Assembly: GCF_009826935.1 (NCBI RefSeq)
Contig: NZ_WUMN01000002.1
Span: 620,001 to 684,000 of the forward strand
Origin: Flavobacterium sp. Sd200
GTDB lineage: Bacteria > Bacteroidota > Bacteroidia > Flavobacteriales > Flavobacteriaceae
DNA length: 64,000 nucleotides
Direction: 5' to 3'
Shown here: one piece after another, positions 26,441-34,198 of the stretch
Layout of the letters: each line of letters starts with the position of its first letter
How positions within the stretch are numbered: the first letter of the stretch is position 1
Program-made: the position numbers and the translations under genes
The notes under the pieces: generated by a model
Seen by the model: the letters and a program-made list of their open reading frames with translations, nothing else
Told to the model about the DNA's origin: nothing
Database searches by the model: none

Positions 26441-27871
26441 TTATACGATCTCAGTTACCCTAAGAGTGTTAACCATACCGCGCTCTGTTACAGGCATTGC
26501 GGCAAGGTTAATAAGGATATCGCCTTTATCTGCAAAGCCTTTTTGCTGGGCAATTGCATTTACATCCTCTACAGTTTCATCTGTACTAAGCGATTTATCA
26601 TAATAAAAAGCATTTACACCCCACAGAAGGCTCATTTGTGTAACGATCCTTTTGTTATCTGTAAACACCAATATATCTGCAGCAGGCCTCCAGGCTGATA
26701 TCTGGAAAGCAGTATAGCCACTGTTTGTTAGCGTAACAATAGCTTTAGCCTTAATAACGTTTGCCATTTGTGCAGCGTGGTAACAAATAGATTTTGTTAT
26801 AAAACGCTTAGTGCGCACCTGCGGCGTGTTTTGAGGCACTGTGATTAGCGGAGAATCTTCAACCGCCTGTATGATAGATGACATTTTTTCGATAACCTGT
26901 ACCGGATACATACCTACAGATGTTTCACCAGAAAGCATTACCGCATCAGCACCATCCATTACAGAGTTAGCCACGTCGTTAACCTCTGCCCTTGTTGGTG
27001 TAAGACTTGTAATCATGGTTTCCATCATTTGTGTAGCCACAATTACAGGTATACGTGCAGTTTTAGCGCGGTTTATCAGTTTTTTCTGAATAAGCGGCAC
27101 TTCCTGAGCAGGAACCTCAACACCAAGATCGCCACGCGCTACCATAAGGCCATCGCAAAAAGCAACAATTTTATCTATATTCTCTACAGCCTCAGGTTTT
27201 TCTATTTTAGCTACGATAGGAATTTTATAGTCGCAGTGCTGTGCAATAAGATCCTGAAGATCCTGAAGATCTCTTGGAGTACGCACAAACGATAATGCTA
27301 ACCAGTCTACCCTTTCGCCAATGGCAAAAATGGCATCCCTGATATCTTTTTCAGTAAGAGCAGGTAACGATACTTTGGTATTAGGAAGGTTAACGCCTTT
27401 TTTAGATTTAAGCGGACCACCCTGTACTACCACAGTTTTAACCTCATCTACTTTATTGGTTTCTATAACTTCAAAAATAAGTTTACCGTCATCAAGAAGT
27501 ATCCTTTCGCCCGGATTTACATCATTAGGGAATTGCTTGTAGTTCATGTACACCCTTTCGGCAGTACCTAAACTGTCTTCGGCAGTTTGGAAAGTAATAA
27601 TGTCGCCTGGATTTACAACAATATCATCTTTCATTACACCTACACGAAGCTTAGGACCCTGCAGGTCGGCAAGTATAGAGGCGTTGTAGCCAAATTCTTC
27701 GTTAAGTCCCCTTATTATATCTATACGTTCTTTAACATCAGTATAATCGGCATGCGAAAAGTTTATCCTAAACACATTTACACCGGCTTCAATCATGTCT
27801 TTAATGACTTCCTTGGTGCTGCACGCAGGGCCTAACGTGGCTACAATTTTGGTTTTCTTTTTTGTCGGCAT
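26441..27871 (-). CDS. pyk: pyruvate kinase
   Basis: 476 residues, short bacterial form. It makes pyruvate and ATP from phosphoenolpyruvate and ADP. Seen: KIVATLGPACSTKEVI and VFRINFSHADY at the N-terminus, the B-domain DLQGPKLRVG, the active-site lysine in IVAKIEKPEAVENID (about 218-232), MVARGDLGVE, ATQMMETM, and DGADAVMLSGETSVG. It starts four bases after the stop of the IPExxxVDY gene, forming an operon with it; this pairing is conserved in Flavobacteria to my knowledge. Confidence 0.98.
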   Translation of the reverse strand: MPTKKKTKIVATLGPACSTKEVIKDMIEAGVNVFRINFSHADYTDVKERIDIIRGLNEEFGYNASILADLQGPKLRVGVMKDDIVVNPGDIITFQTAEDSLGTAERVYMNYKQFPNDVNPGERILLDDGKLIFEVIETNKVDEVKTVVVQGGPLKSKKGVNLPNTKVSLPALTEKDIRDAIFAIGERVDWLALSFVRTPRDLQDLQDLIAQHCDYKIPIVAKIEKPEAVENIDKIVAFCDGLMVARGDLGVEVPAQEVPLIQKKLINRAKTARIPVIVATQMMETMITSLTPTRAEVNDVANSVMDGADAVMLSGETSVGMYPVQVIEKMSSIIQAVEDSPLITVPQNTPQVRTKRFITKSICYHAAQMANVIKAKAIVTLTNSGYTAFQISAWRPAADILVFTDNKRIVTQMSLLWGVNAFYYDKSLSTDETVEDVNAIAQQKGFADKGDILINLAAMPVTERGMVNTLRVTEIV

Positions 27872-27875
27872 TCTC

Positions 27876-28355
27876 TTAAAAAATTAAGTTGTTTTTCGAT
27901 TTTAGTTTATTGTGGTCTATTTTATAGGCTGTGGCAATATATTTTACTGCAAGCAATGCCCTGATCACATTTTCTTCGGTTTCTTCGTTATCCACTTTCA
28001 ATATATAATCTACCCGCTTTAACTCGGGCAGAAAAAACACACTGGTGGTAACCCTGTATTCTCCTCCTGAGAATAGCGATGATTGGGCGTTTTCTGGTGC
28101 GCTTACAATACTGTTTTTATTTTGAATAAGGTTCCAGGCCACATCATTCTCTTCGTCTTCAAACAGGTACCTCGAAAAATAAGCCTTGCTCTCCTTTTGT
28201 ATAAAACTTATATCGTTTGGGCATTTTTCAAGCCGTATCTCAAGTTCACGGTTTATAAAATATGCCAGGCGGTAATCTTCTAAAGACGAATGAATGGCGA
28301 TCAATGAATAATCGACACTATCAAAGTCGTCTATCATTAATTTATGTACAGCCAT
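27876..28355 (-). CDS. IPExxxVDY family protein
   Basis: About 159 residues from the ATG at 28355 (an in-frame ATG at 28370 adds five residues). Start chosen because family members begin with a MAVHKL-like sequence. Seen: LIAIHSSLEDYRLAYFIN, YLFEDEENDVAW, and the name-giving motif as LPELKRVDYIL. The family is restricted to Bacteroidota and has no known function. The gene is placed directly before pyk, four bases apart, and after rnc, hinting at a housekeeping role. Confidence 0.9.
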   Translation of the reverse strand: MAVHKLMIDDFDSVDYSLIAIHSSLEDYRLAYFINRELEIRLEKCPNDISFIQKESKAYFSRYLFEDEENDVAWNLIQNKNSIVSAPENAQSSLFSGGEYRVTTSVFFLPELKRVDYILKVDNEETEENVIRALLAVKYIATAYKIDHNKLKSKNNLIF

Positions 28356-28472
28356 AACACTTACATCCAAATAAGCTGTAAATATAACACTTATAACTTA
28401 CATAGAATAGTCTTAAAATTAAGTTAACGCAAATTTTTTATCGAAAACGTTTGAGAAAATAACAATACGATT

Positions 28473-29219
28473 TTATTTTTTGTTAATTTTTTCCTGAAAT
28501 GCAAAAAAAGCTCTCTGAGCCGCTTTTTCCTCAGCTTTCTTTTTAGATGTAGCACGGGCACGGGCTACTATTTCTCCATTGATTTTTAGTTTTACGCCAA
28601 AGTGTTTTTGCCCCTCTACGCCGTTGTCTTCATAAATTTCAAAAAGAAAACTTTTCTTTTCTTTTTGACACCATTCAATTACAAGGCTTTTGTAGCTTAT
28701 AACCTTACCTTCAAGCTTTGGTATATCTACATAAGGAATAATAACTTTTTGCTGTATAAACTGCTCGCAATAGCTAAATCCACGGTCTAAATATATAGCG
28801 CCAATAAGCGCCTCAAAAAGGTTACCATGTATGTTCTCTCCAAAATGCTGCGCAGATACTTTGCTCTCTACCCATTTTATAAGGTTAAGATCGCGGCCAA
28901 GCTCATTAAGGTGCTCCCGGCTAACAATTTTAGAACGCATTTTTGTAAGGTAGCCTTCATCTCCAGTGGGCACCTCATTAAAAAGGTGCGCCGCAATTAC
29001 GGAGCCCAACATGGCATCGCCCAGAAATTCCAGCCTTTCGTAGTTTACCGGATTTCCTTTTTCATCGGTCTTGTTAGATGACCTGTGCGTAAAAGCCCTG
29101 CGGTAATGATTTTCGTTTAAAGGCTCAAAACCCAGCACCGACTGCATTTCGGTAAAAAAAATCCCGCCTTCCTTTGGGGTATGGCGGGATTTAGAGAATA
29201 TATTTTTAAAGAAACCCAT
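28473..29219 (-). CDS. rnc: ribonuclease III
   Basis: 248 residues. The endonuclease domain (about 20-155) has the signature NYERLEFLGDAMLGSV with the catalytic Glu and Asp, and a second acidic pair in FEALIGAIYLDRG. A double-stranded RNA-binding domain follows (about 165-240, with KKAEEKAAQRAFFAF). It processes rRNA precursors and structured mRNA. It starts 18 bases after fabF, with which it forms an operon, as in many bacteria. Confidence 0.96.
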   Translation of the reverse strand: MGFFKNIFSKSRHTPKEGGIFFTEMQSVLGFEPLNENHYRRAFTHRSSNKTDEKGNPVNYERLEFLGDAMLGSVIAAHLFNEVPTGDEGYLTKMRSKIVSREHLNELGRDLNLIKWVESKVSAQHFGENIHGNLFEALIGAIYLDRGFSYCEQFIQQKVIIPYVDIPKLEGKVISYKSLVIEWCQKEKKSFLFEIYEDNGVEGQKHFGVKLKINGEIVARARATSKKKAEEKAAQRAFFAFQEKINKK

Positions 29220-29237
29220 ATACAGTTGCTGTCAATT

Positions 29238-30491
29238 TTATTCTTCAAGCTTTTTAATAAGTACGCAGGCATTATGACCACCAAAACCAAACGTATTGCT
29301 CATTACCACTTTCATATCCCTTTTTTGGGCAGTGTTAAAGGTAAAGTTCAGTTTAGGGTCTATGTTTTCATCATCGGTAAAATGATTAATGGTTGGCGGC
29401 ACTATACCATGCTTTAAAGAAAGTATGCACGATATGGTTTCTATCGCCCCGGCTGCACCAAGAAGGTGACCCGTCATAGACTTGGTAGAGTTTAGATTTA
29501 GTGTATAGGCATGTTCTCCAAATACTTCGAGTATTGCTTTACTCTCGGCAATATCGCCAAGTGGCGTGCTGGTTCCGTGCATGTTAACACCATCTACATC
29601 TTCTGGCTTAAGACCTGCATCTCTAAGACAGTTTATCATTACATTGCGGGCACCCAAACCTTCAGGGTGTGGGGCAGTAATGTGGTGTGCATCGGCACTC
29701 ATGCCGCCACCGCCAATTTCGCAATATATTTTTGCACCACGCGCCACTGCGTGTTCATATTCTTCAAGTATAATAGTACCTGCACCCTCTCCTAGCACAA
29801 AACCATCGCGGTCTTTATCCATAGGGCGGCTTGCGGTTTCAGGACTGTCGTTTCGGGTAGAAAGCGCATGCAGGGCATTAAAACCACCCATACCTGCAAT
29901 GGTTACAGCCGCCTCGCTGCCACCTGTAATAATTACATCGGCATGACCAAGACGAATGTAGTTAAACGCATCTATCATAGCATTTGTAGATGATGCACAG
30001 GCCGATACTGTTGTAAAGTTTGGCCCACGGAAACCGTAACGAATAGATATATGACCACCGGCAATATCGGCGATCATTTTAGGTATAAAGAACGGGTTAA
30101 ACTTAGGCGTATTTTTGCTGTTCGTCCAGTTTATTACCTCTTCCTGAAAAGTTTCAAGACCTCCAATTCCGGAGCCCCATATAACGCCAACCCTGTCTTT
30201 GTCAAGAGTTTCAAAGTCAAAGGCGGCATCTTTTACGGCTTCGTCTGTAGCTACAACGGCATATTGCGCATAGCGGTCCATTTTGCGTGCTTCTTTGCGG
30301 TCTATAAAATCTTCAACGTTGAAATTTTTAACCTCGCACGCAAATTTGGTCTTAAAGTTTGTGGTGTCAAAATATGTAATCGGGGCAGCGCCGCTCACAC
30401 CGTTTATAAGACCTTCCCAGTACTCCTGTACTGTGTTGCCTATGGGGGTTAGCGCTCCAAGTCCGGTAACCACAACTCTCCTTAATTTCAT
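29238..30491 (-). CDS. fabF: 3-oxoacyl-ACP synthase II (KAS II)
   Basis: 417 residues. FabF condenses acyl-ACP with malonyl-ACP in type II fatty-acid elongation. Seen: RRVVVTGLGALTPIG at the start, the active-site Cys in TVSACASSTNA (about 163-173), active-site His in MHGTSTPLGD and in SNTFGFGGHNA near the C-terminus. It lies downstream of acpP and upstream of rnc; both neighbours fit the conserved acpP-fabF-rnc order. Confidence 0.97.
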   Translation of the reverse strand: MKLRRVVVTGLGALTPIGNTVQEYWEGLINGVSGAAPITYFDTTNFKTKFACEVKNFNVEDFIDRKEARKMDRYAQYAVVATDEAVKDAAFDFETLDKDRVGVIWGSGIGGLETFQEEVINWTNSKNTPKFNPFFIPKMIADIAGGHISIRYGFRGPNFTTVSACASSTNAMIDAFNYIRLGHADVIITGGSEAAVTIAGMGGFNALHALSTRNDSPETASRPMDKDRDGFVLGEGAGTIILEEYEHAVARGAKIYCEIGGGGMSADAHHITAPHPEGLGARNVMINCLRDAGLKPEDVDGVNMHGTSTPLGDIAESKAILEVFGEHAYTLNLNSTKSMTGHLLGAAGAIETISCILSLKHGIVPPTINHFTDDENIDPKLNFTFNTAQKRDMKVVMSNTFGFGGHNACVLIKKLEE

Positions 30492-30546
30492 AAAGCTAAT
30501 TTTATAGTTTTAAATAATAACAACAATACCCATGCAATTCTTTAAA

Positions 30547-30554
30547 CAAAAGTA
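30547..30554 (-). promoter_or_regulatory. -7 element of fabF
   Basis: Minus-strand TACTTTTG (30554 to 30547), an exact TAnnTTTG match 55 bases before the ATG. No clear -33 box. It would allow fabF-rnc to be transcribed apart from acpP. Confidence 0.35.
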
Positions 30555-30626
30555 AGAAAACATGGGCAGCTGTATAGTATAAAGCCACAGGCTTTGCCCC
30601 CGGCATAGTATGTTTTTTTTGTACAT

Positions 30627-30683
30627 GGCTGTAATACAGCCAATAAATAATAACATCCATGTAATTTTAAGGCTACATGGATG
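30627..30683 (-). terminator. hairpin pair after acpP
   Basis: Stem TACATGGATG / CATCCATGTA as CATCCATGTA (30654-30663) and TACATGGATG (30674-30683), with AT-rich sequence beyond on the minus strand, followed by a second 7-bp palindrome GGCTGTAaTACAGCC (30627-30641). Likely a partial terminator that reduces read-through from acpP into fabF. Confidence 0.5.
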
Positions 30684-30694
30684 CTACATATTTA

Positions 30695-30931
30695 TTATTT
30701 TTTTGCTTCTTCTATGTAAGAAATAGCCTGACCAACAGTAGAGATGTTTTCGGCCTGATCGTCTGGAATCTGAATATCAAATTCTTTCTCAAACTCCATT
30801 ATAAGCTCAACAGTGTCTAGTGAATCAGCTCCTAAATCGTTAGTGAAGCTTGCCTCTGTTACAACTTCGTTTTCGTCAACACCTAATTTGTCTACGATAA
30901 TCGCTTTTACTCTTGATGCAATGTCTGACAT
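30695..30931 (-). CDS. acpP: acyl carrier protein
   Basis: 78 residues, strongly acidic. The phosphopantetheine Ser is in the DSL motif of [16 protein letters not shown] (Ser36). It carries growing acyl chains for FabF and the other type II fatty-acid enzymes. Length and pattern are typical. First gene of the acpP-fabF-rnc block on the minus strand. Confidence 0.97.
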   Translation of the reverse strand: MSDIASRVKAIIVDKLGVDENEVVTEASFTNDLGADSLDTVELIMEFEKEFDIQIPDDQAENISTVGQAISYIEEAKK

Positions 30932-30962
30932 AATCTTTAATTTTAGAATTTAAATTGAACGG

Positions 30963-30970
30963 CAAAAATA
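30963..30970 (-). promoter_or_regulatory. -7 element of acpP
   Basis: Minus-strand TATTTTTG (30970 to 30963), an exact TAnnTTTG match 32 bases before the ATG; no clear -33 box. Confidence 0.4.
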
Positions 30971-31107
30971 AAAAACTTTATCTTAAAACCACTGTTTACC
31001 TAAAAAATGTGAGTACTAAAGTAAAAAATTAATTTTACATTAAAGTGAAAACAGCGTTATTTTGCAGGATATTATTCTTTTTTTTGCACTCTCAAAACTG
31101 TTTTTAC

Positions 31108-31677
31108 ATGAAAAATATAGTGCTTTTTGCATCGGGTGGAGGCTCAAATGCCGAACAAATAATGAGGTATTTCTTACAAAGTAATGCTGCAAAAGTGGTT
31201 TTAGTGCTAACTAACAACACAAATGCAGGCGTTTTGCAAAAGGCAGCACACTATAATATACCTAAATTGGCTTTTACAAAAGACGAACTTAACAATGGTT
31301 TTGTACTGCGCCATTTGCAAGCATTTAATCCTTCCTTAATTGTACTGGCGGGCTTCCTGCTAAAATTTCCGGCAGATATTATAGCCGCCTATCCCGGCAG
31401 GGTAATAAACATTCATCCGGCACTGCTGCCTGCCTATGGCGGAAAAGGCATGTATGGCATACATGTGCACCGTGCCGTGCTGGAAAATAAAGAAAGAGAA
31501 AGCGGCATTACCATACATTATGTAAACGACAATTATGATGAAGGCAACATCATTTTTCAGCAGGCGGTGGCAATTGAAGAGTGCCTTACAGCGGAAGAAG
31601 TTGCCCTAAAAGTACTGGCACTGGAGCATGAGCATTTTCCTGTTGTAATAGAACAGTTAGTTAATGGAACAATGTAG
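31108..31677 (+). CDS. purN: phosphoribosylglycinamide formyltransferase (GART)
   Basis: 189 residues from ATG 31108; an in-frame ATG at 31045 would add a 21-residue hydrophobic, non-homologous piece, while 31108 gives the family start MKNIVLFASGGGSNAEQI. PurN transfers a formyl group from 10-formyl-THF to GAR in purine synthesis. Seen: the GGGSN phosphate loop, NIHPALLPAYGGKGMYG with the catalytic Asn-His pair, and GITIHYVNDNYDEGNII with the catalytic Asp. Its neighbourhood also contains another purine gene (34199), but they are not in one operon. Confidence 0.95.
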   Translation: MKNIVLFASGGGSNAEQIMRYFLQSNAAKVVLVLTNNTNAGVLQKAAHYNIPKLAFTKDELNNGFVLRHLQAFNPSLIVLAGFLLKFPADIIAAYPGRVINIHPALLPAYGGKGMYGIHVHRAVLENKERESGITIHYVNDNYDEGNIIFQQAVAIEECLTAEEVALKVLALEHEHFPVVIEQLVNGTM

Positions 31678-31691
31678 CAATTAGTTAATCC

Positions 31692-31788
31692 GGTTATTTG
31701 TGTATTTGGTTATTTGAAATTCGATTTTAAAATAAATATTTAGTTTTAAGGTAATTCAAGCACCAAATAACCAAATCCACAAATAGCC
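31692..31788. repeat. 25-bp inverted repeat between purN and rnhA
   Basis: Arms 31692-31716 and 31764-31788 match at 23 of 25 positions and are built of GGTTATTTG / CAAATAACC words. Read on the plus strand they could form a long stem around a 47-base loop just before rnhA. No T-run follows, so it is not a simple terminator. Confidence 0.6.
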
Positions 31789-31812
31789 AAATAATAAAAT
31801 CAACAATTAAAA

Positions 31813-32289
31813 ATGCACACCGTACACATATATACTGATGGCGCAGCCAAGGGCAATCCCGGCCCCGGAGGCTATGGCGTGGTCATGGAGCTTGTAGGCC
31901 AAGCTTATCGAAAAGAGTTTTATGAAGGTTTTAGGCTTACTACTAACAACCGCATGGAACTCCTGGCTGTTATTGTAGGCTTAGAAAAGCTGCGAAACCC
32001 CGGCATGAGCGTGCTTGTAGTAAGCGACTCTAAATATGTGGTAGACTCGGTTACTAAAAACTGGGTGCTGGGATGGGAGAAAAAGGGTTTTGCCGGAAAG
32101 AAGAATCCCGACCTGTGGAAACGTTTTTTAAAAGTGTACCGCCTGCACAAGGTAGATTTTAAATGGATAAAAGGCCACAACAACCACCCGCAAAACGAGC
32201 GGTGCGATGAGTTGGCCGTAATGGCATCATTACAGCCTGTGCTTAATGTTGACGCCTATTATGAAGAGGTTGGCAGGTTTGACAAGTAG
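31813..32289 (+). CDS. rnhA: ribonuclease HI
   Basis: 158 residues. It cuts the RNA strand of RNA-DNA hybrids. The metal-binding carboxylates are visible: Asp in IYTDGAAKGNPGPGG (D9), Glu in NNRMELLAV (about 47), Asp in VSDSKYVVDS (about 72), and the last Asp in NERCDELA with the preceding His loop KGHNNHPQNE. A normal-length type 1 RNase H. Its leader contains the inverted repeat at 31692-31788. Confidence 0.96.
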   Translation: MHTVHIYTDGAAKGNPGPGGYGVVMELVGQAYRKEFYEGFRLTTNNRMELLAVIVGLEKLRNPGMSVLVVSDSKYVVDSVTKNWVLGWEKKGFAGKKNPDLWKRFLKVYRLHKVDFKWIKGHNNHPQNERCDELAVMASLQPVLNVDAYYEEVGRFDK

Positions 32290-32310
32290 TTTTGTACAGC
32301 GGCAGTCTTT

Positions 32311-32445
32311 TTACAGTGCATGAATAATATACATAACCGCCATGCCAATTGCTACGGCAGGTACTACACTGGAAGCCAATATAATAAACGCCATTTTTGT
32401 AGAAATATCAGCTTTTTTTTCAGTCTTTTTAAATTGTGGCAGCAT
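32311..32445 (-). CDS. 44-residue predicted single-span membrane protein
   Basis: A short frame in the gap between rnhA and the UPF0158 gene. The translation starts MLPQFKKTEKKADISTKM (basic, soluble) and continues with one hydrophobic helix from about 19 to 43 (AFIILASSVVPAVAIGMAV, then MYIIHAL). ATG start, TAA stop, positive charges on the cytosolic side of a single membrane span. No known family was recognised. A run of eight A in codons 10-12 is a possible source of frameshift error. Real-gene status rests on the well-formed membrane topology and placement in an otherwise empty gap. Confidence 0.5.
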   Translation of the reverse strand: MLPQFKKTEKKADISTKMAFIILASSVVPAVAIGMAVMYIIHAL

Positions 32446-32590
32446 AATTTGATGTTTTAAAGTTCCTAATAAAGTTAATTAATCATTAATTGTAGTTGTG
32501 TTAATATAACGATATAGTTAGTCTAAAATTATGCCAATTTTAAATATTAACATTTGAGTTTCAAAATGTTATAAATGTATATCAATTTGA

Positions 32591-33022
32591 CTAACGCTCA
32601 TCCTGCACACGCTCTAAAATACTTCTAACCTCTTCTATAACCCACTCTGTAAGTTTTTGGTTGTTAAAGGCAAACCAATCGTTGCGAATTTCCGATTGCT
32701 CAATGTATTTTTTAAAATTCCTAAAAGGCTTTTCATCATCAAGTATATCCAGCAGTTCAGACTTACGCTTTCCGTCGGGCAGATCCAGTACAAAATCTTC
32801 CATAAAAATAAACTGGTCGCGAGATCCCGGCCTTTCAATCTCCCTATAGCTATAGCTGTTCTCGATCTTTTTATAAAGTTCCTCCCAGGGCTTTACATAA
32901 TCTATACGGTCTTCATCGGGCACAAAAATAATTTCTCCGGTCTTAATGTGCAGGTAGCATTGCATGCCAATTTGAAGTTGTTCGACTATTTGCTGTATTT
33001 GCTGAGGTGTTAATTGAGACAT
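32591..33022 (-). CDS. UPF0158 family protein
   Basis: 143 residues, acidic and soluble. The conserved pattern of UPF0158 is visible: a region IIFVPDEDR after the N-terminal helix, YREIERPGSRDQFIFMEDFV (core, about 79-98), LLDILDDEKPFRNFKKYI and WFAFNNQKLTEWVIEEV. No function is established for the family. It stands alone, divergent from the PfkB kinase gene. Confidence 0.85.
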   Translation of the reverse strand: MSQLTPQQIQQIVEQLQIGMQCYLHIKTGEIIFVPDEDRIDYVKPWEELYKKIENSYSYREIERPGSRDQFIFMEDFVLDLPDGKRKSELLDILDDEKPFRNFKKYIEQSEIRNDWFAFNNQKLTEWVIEEVRSILERVQDER

Positions 33023-33143
33023 ATTATACCATATTTATAAAGAGTAAATATAGCAAAATAGCTTGTTTATCACTACTTATCAGGCTTGCCATATATTATA
33101 TAAACATGCCTATCCTGCCATAACTTAAATTGATGGCACACAT

Positions 33144-33175
33144 ATTGCCGTTATAATAGTAAAGCACTATCTTTG
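33144..33175 (+). promoter_or_regulatory. predicted promoter of the PfkB kinase gene
   Basis: ATTG (33144-33147), 20 bp, TATCTTTG (33168-33175), an exact TAnnTTTG match; predicted leader about 18 bases. Confidence 0.6.
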
Positions 33176-33200
33176 CGGCTTCTAAAATTGACGCATTTTT

Positions 33201-34133
33201 ATGAATAAATTACTCATTGTGGGTACTGTAGCTTTTGATGCTATAGAAACGCCTTTTGGCAAGACCGATAAAATATTGGGTGGCGCTGCTACTTATATTG
33301 GCCTTTCGGCTTCATTTTTTAATGTTAAGTCGGCTATAGTGTCGGTAGTAGGCGAAGACTTCCCTCAGGAATATCTTGACCTTCTAAGCAATAAAGGCAT
33401 CGATATTTCGGCTATAGAAGTAGTTAAGGGTGGCAAAACCTTCTTTTGGAGCGGCCGCTACCATAACGACCTTAACAGCCGCGACACACTGGACACCCAA
33501 TTAAACGTACTGGCCGATTTTGAGCCTAAAGTGCCTGAGAATTTTAAAGATGCCGATGTGGTAATGCTGGGCAACCTGCACCCAATTGTGCAAACAGGGG
33601 TTTTAAACCAACTTACAGAAAAACCAAAACTTGTAGTGCTGGACACTATGAACTTTTGGATGGACTGCGCATTGCCCGAACTTTTAGACGTTATTAAACG
33701 TGTAGACGTTATTACAGTAAACGACGAAGAAGCGCGCCAGCTAACCGGAGAATACAGCCTTGTAAAAGCGGCTGCAAAAATACACACCATGGGCCCTGCC
33801 TATGTGGTAATTAAAAAGGGAGAGCACGGTGCACTGCTTTTCCATGATAAAAAAGTGTTCTTTGCCCCTGCCCTTCCGTTAGAGGAGGTGTTCGATCCAA
33901 CAGGTGCAGGCGATACTTTTGCAGGTGGCTTTACAGGCTACATTGCACAAAGCGAGAACCTGTCGTTCAAGAACATGAAAAACGCCATTATATATGGCTC
34001 CAACCTGGCATCGTTTTGCGTAGAGCAGTTTGGCACAGAACGCATGGAGCAACTGCAAAAAAGCGAAGTGCAGGAACGCTTGCAACAGTTTAAAATGCTA
34101 ACCCAGTTCGACATAGTGCTGGAAGAAGAATAA
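33201..34133 (+). CDS. PfkB-family sugar/nucleoside kinase
   Basis: 310 residues of the ribokinase fold. Seen: an N-terminal VGTVAFDAIETPFG, GGAATYIGLSAS, and the C-terminal anion-hole and catalytic motif DPTGAGDTFAGGF with the catalytic Asp. The substrate cannot be assigned; adenosine, ribose and other sugar kinases share these motifs. It is followed after 65 bases by the PurF-like gene, so a role in nucleoside or ribose phosphate supply is possible but unproved. A weak hairpin (AGGCCTC/GGGGCTT) lies between the two. Confidence 0.88.
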   Translation: MNKLLIVGTVAFDAIETPFGKTDKILGGAATYIGLSASFFNVKSAIVSVVGEDFPQEYLDLLSNKGIDISAIEVVKGGKTFFWSGRYHNDLNSRDTLDTQLNVLADFEPKVPENFKDADVVMLGNLHPIVQTGVLNQLTEKPKLVVLDTMNFWMDCALPELLDVIKRVDVITVNDEEARQLTGEYSLVKAAAKIHTMGPAYVVIKKGEHGALLFHDKKVFFAPALPLEEVFDPTGAGDTFAGGFTGYIAQSENLSFKNMKNAIIYGSNLASFCVEQFGTERMEQLQKSEVQERLQQFKMLTQFDIVLEEE

Positions 34134-34198
34134 GTAAAAATACTAAGGCCTCTTTGTGGGGCTTTTTTTAATATAACTACACACAACAAACAACTATT

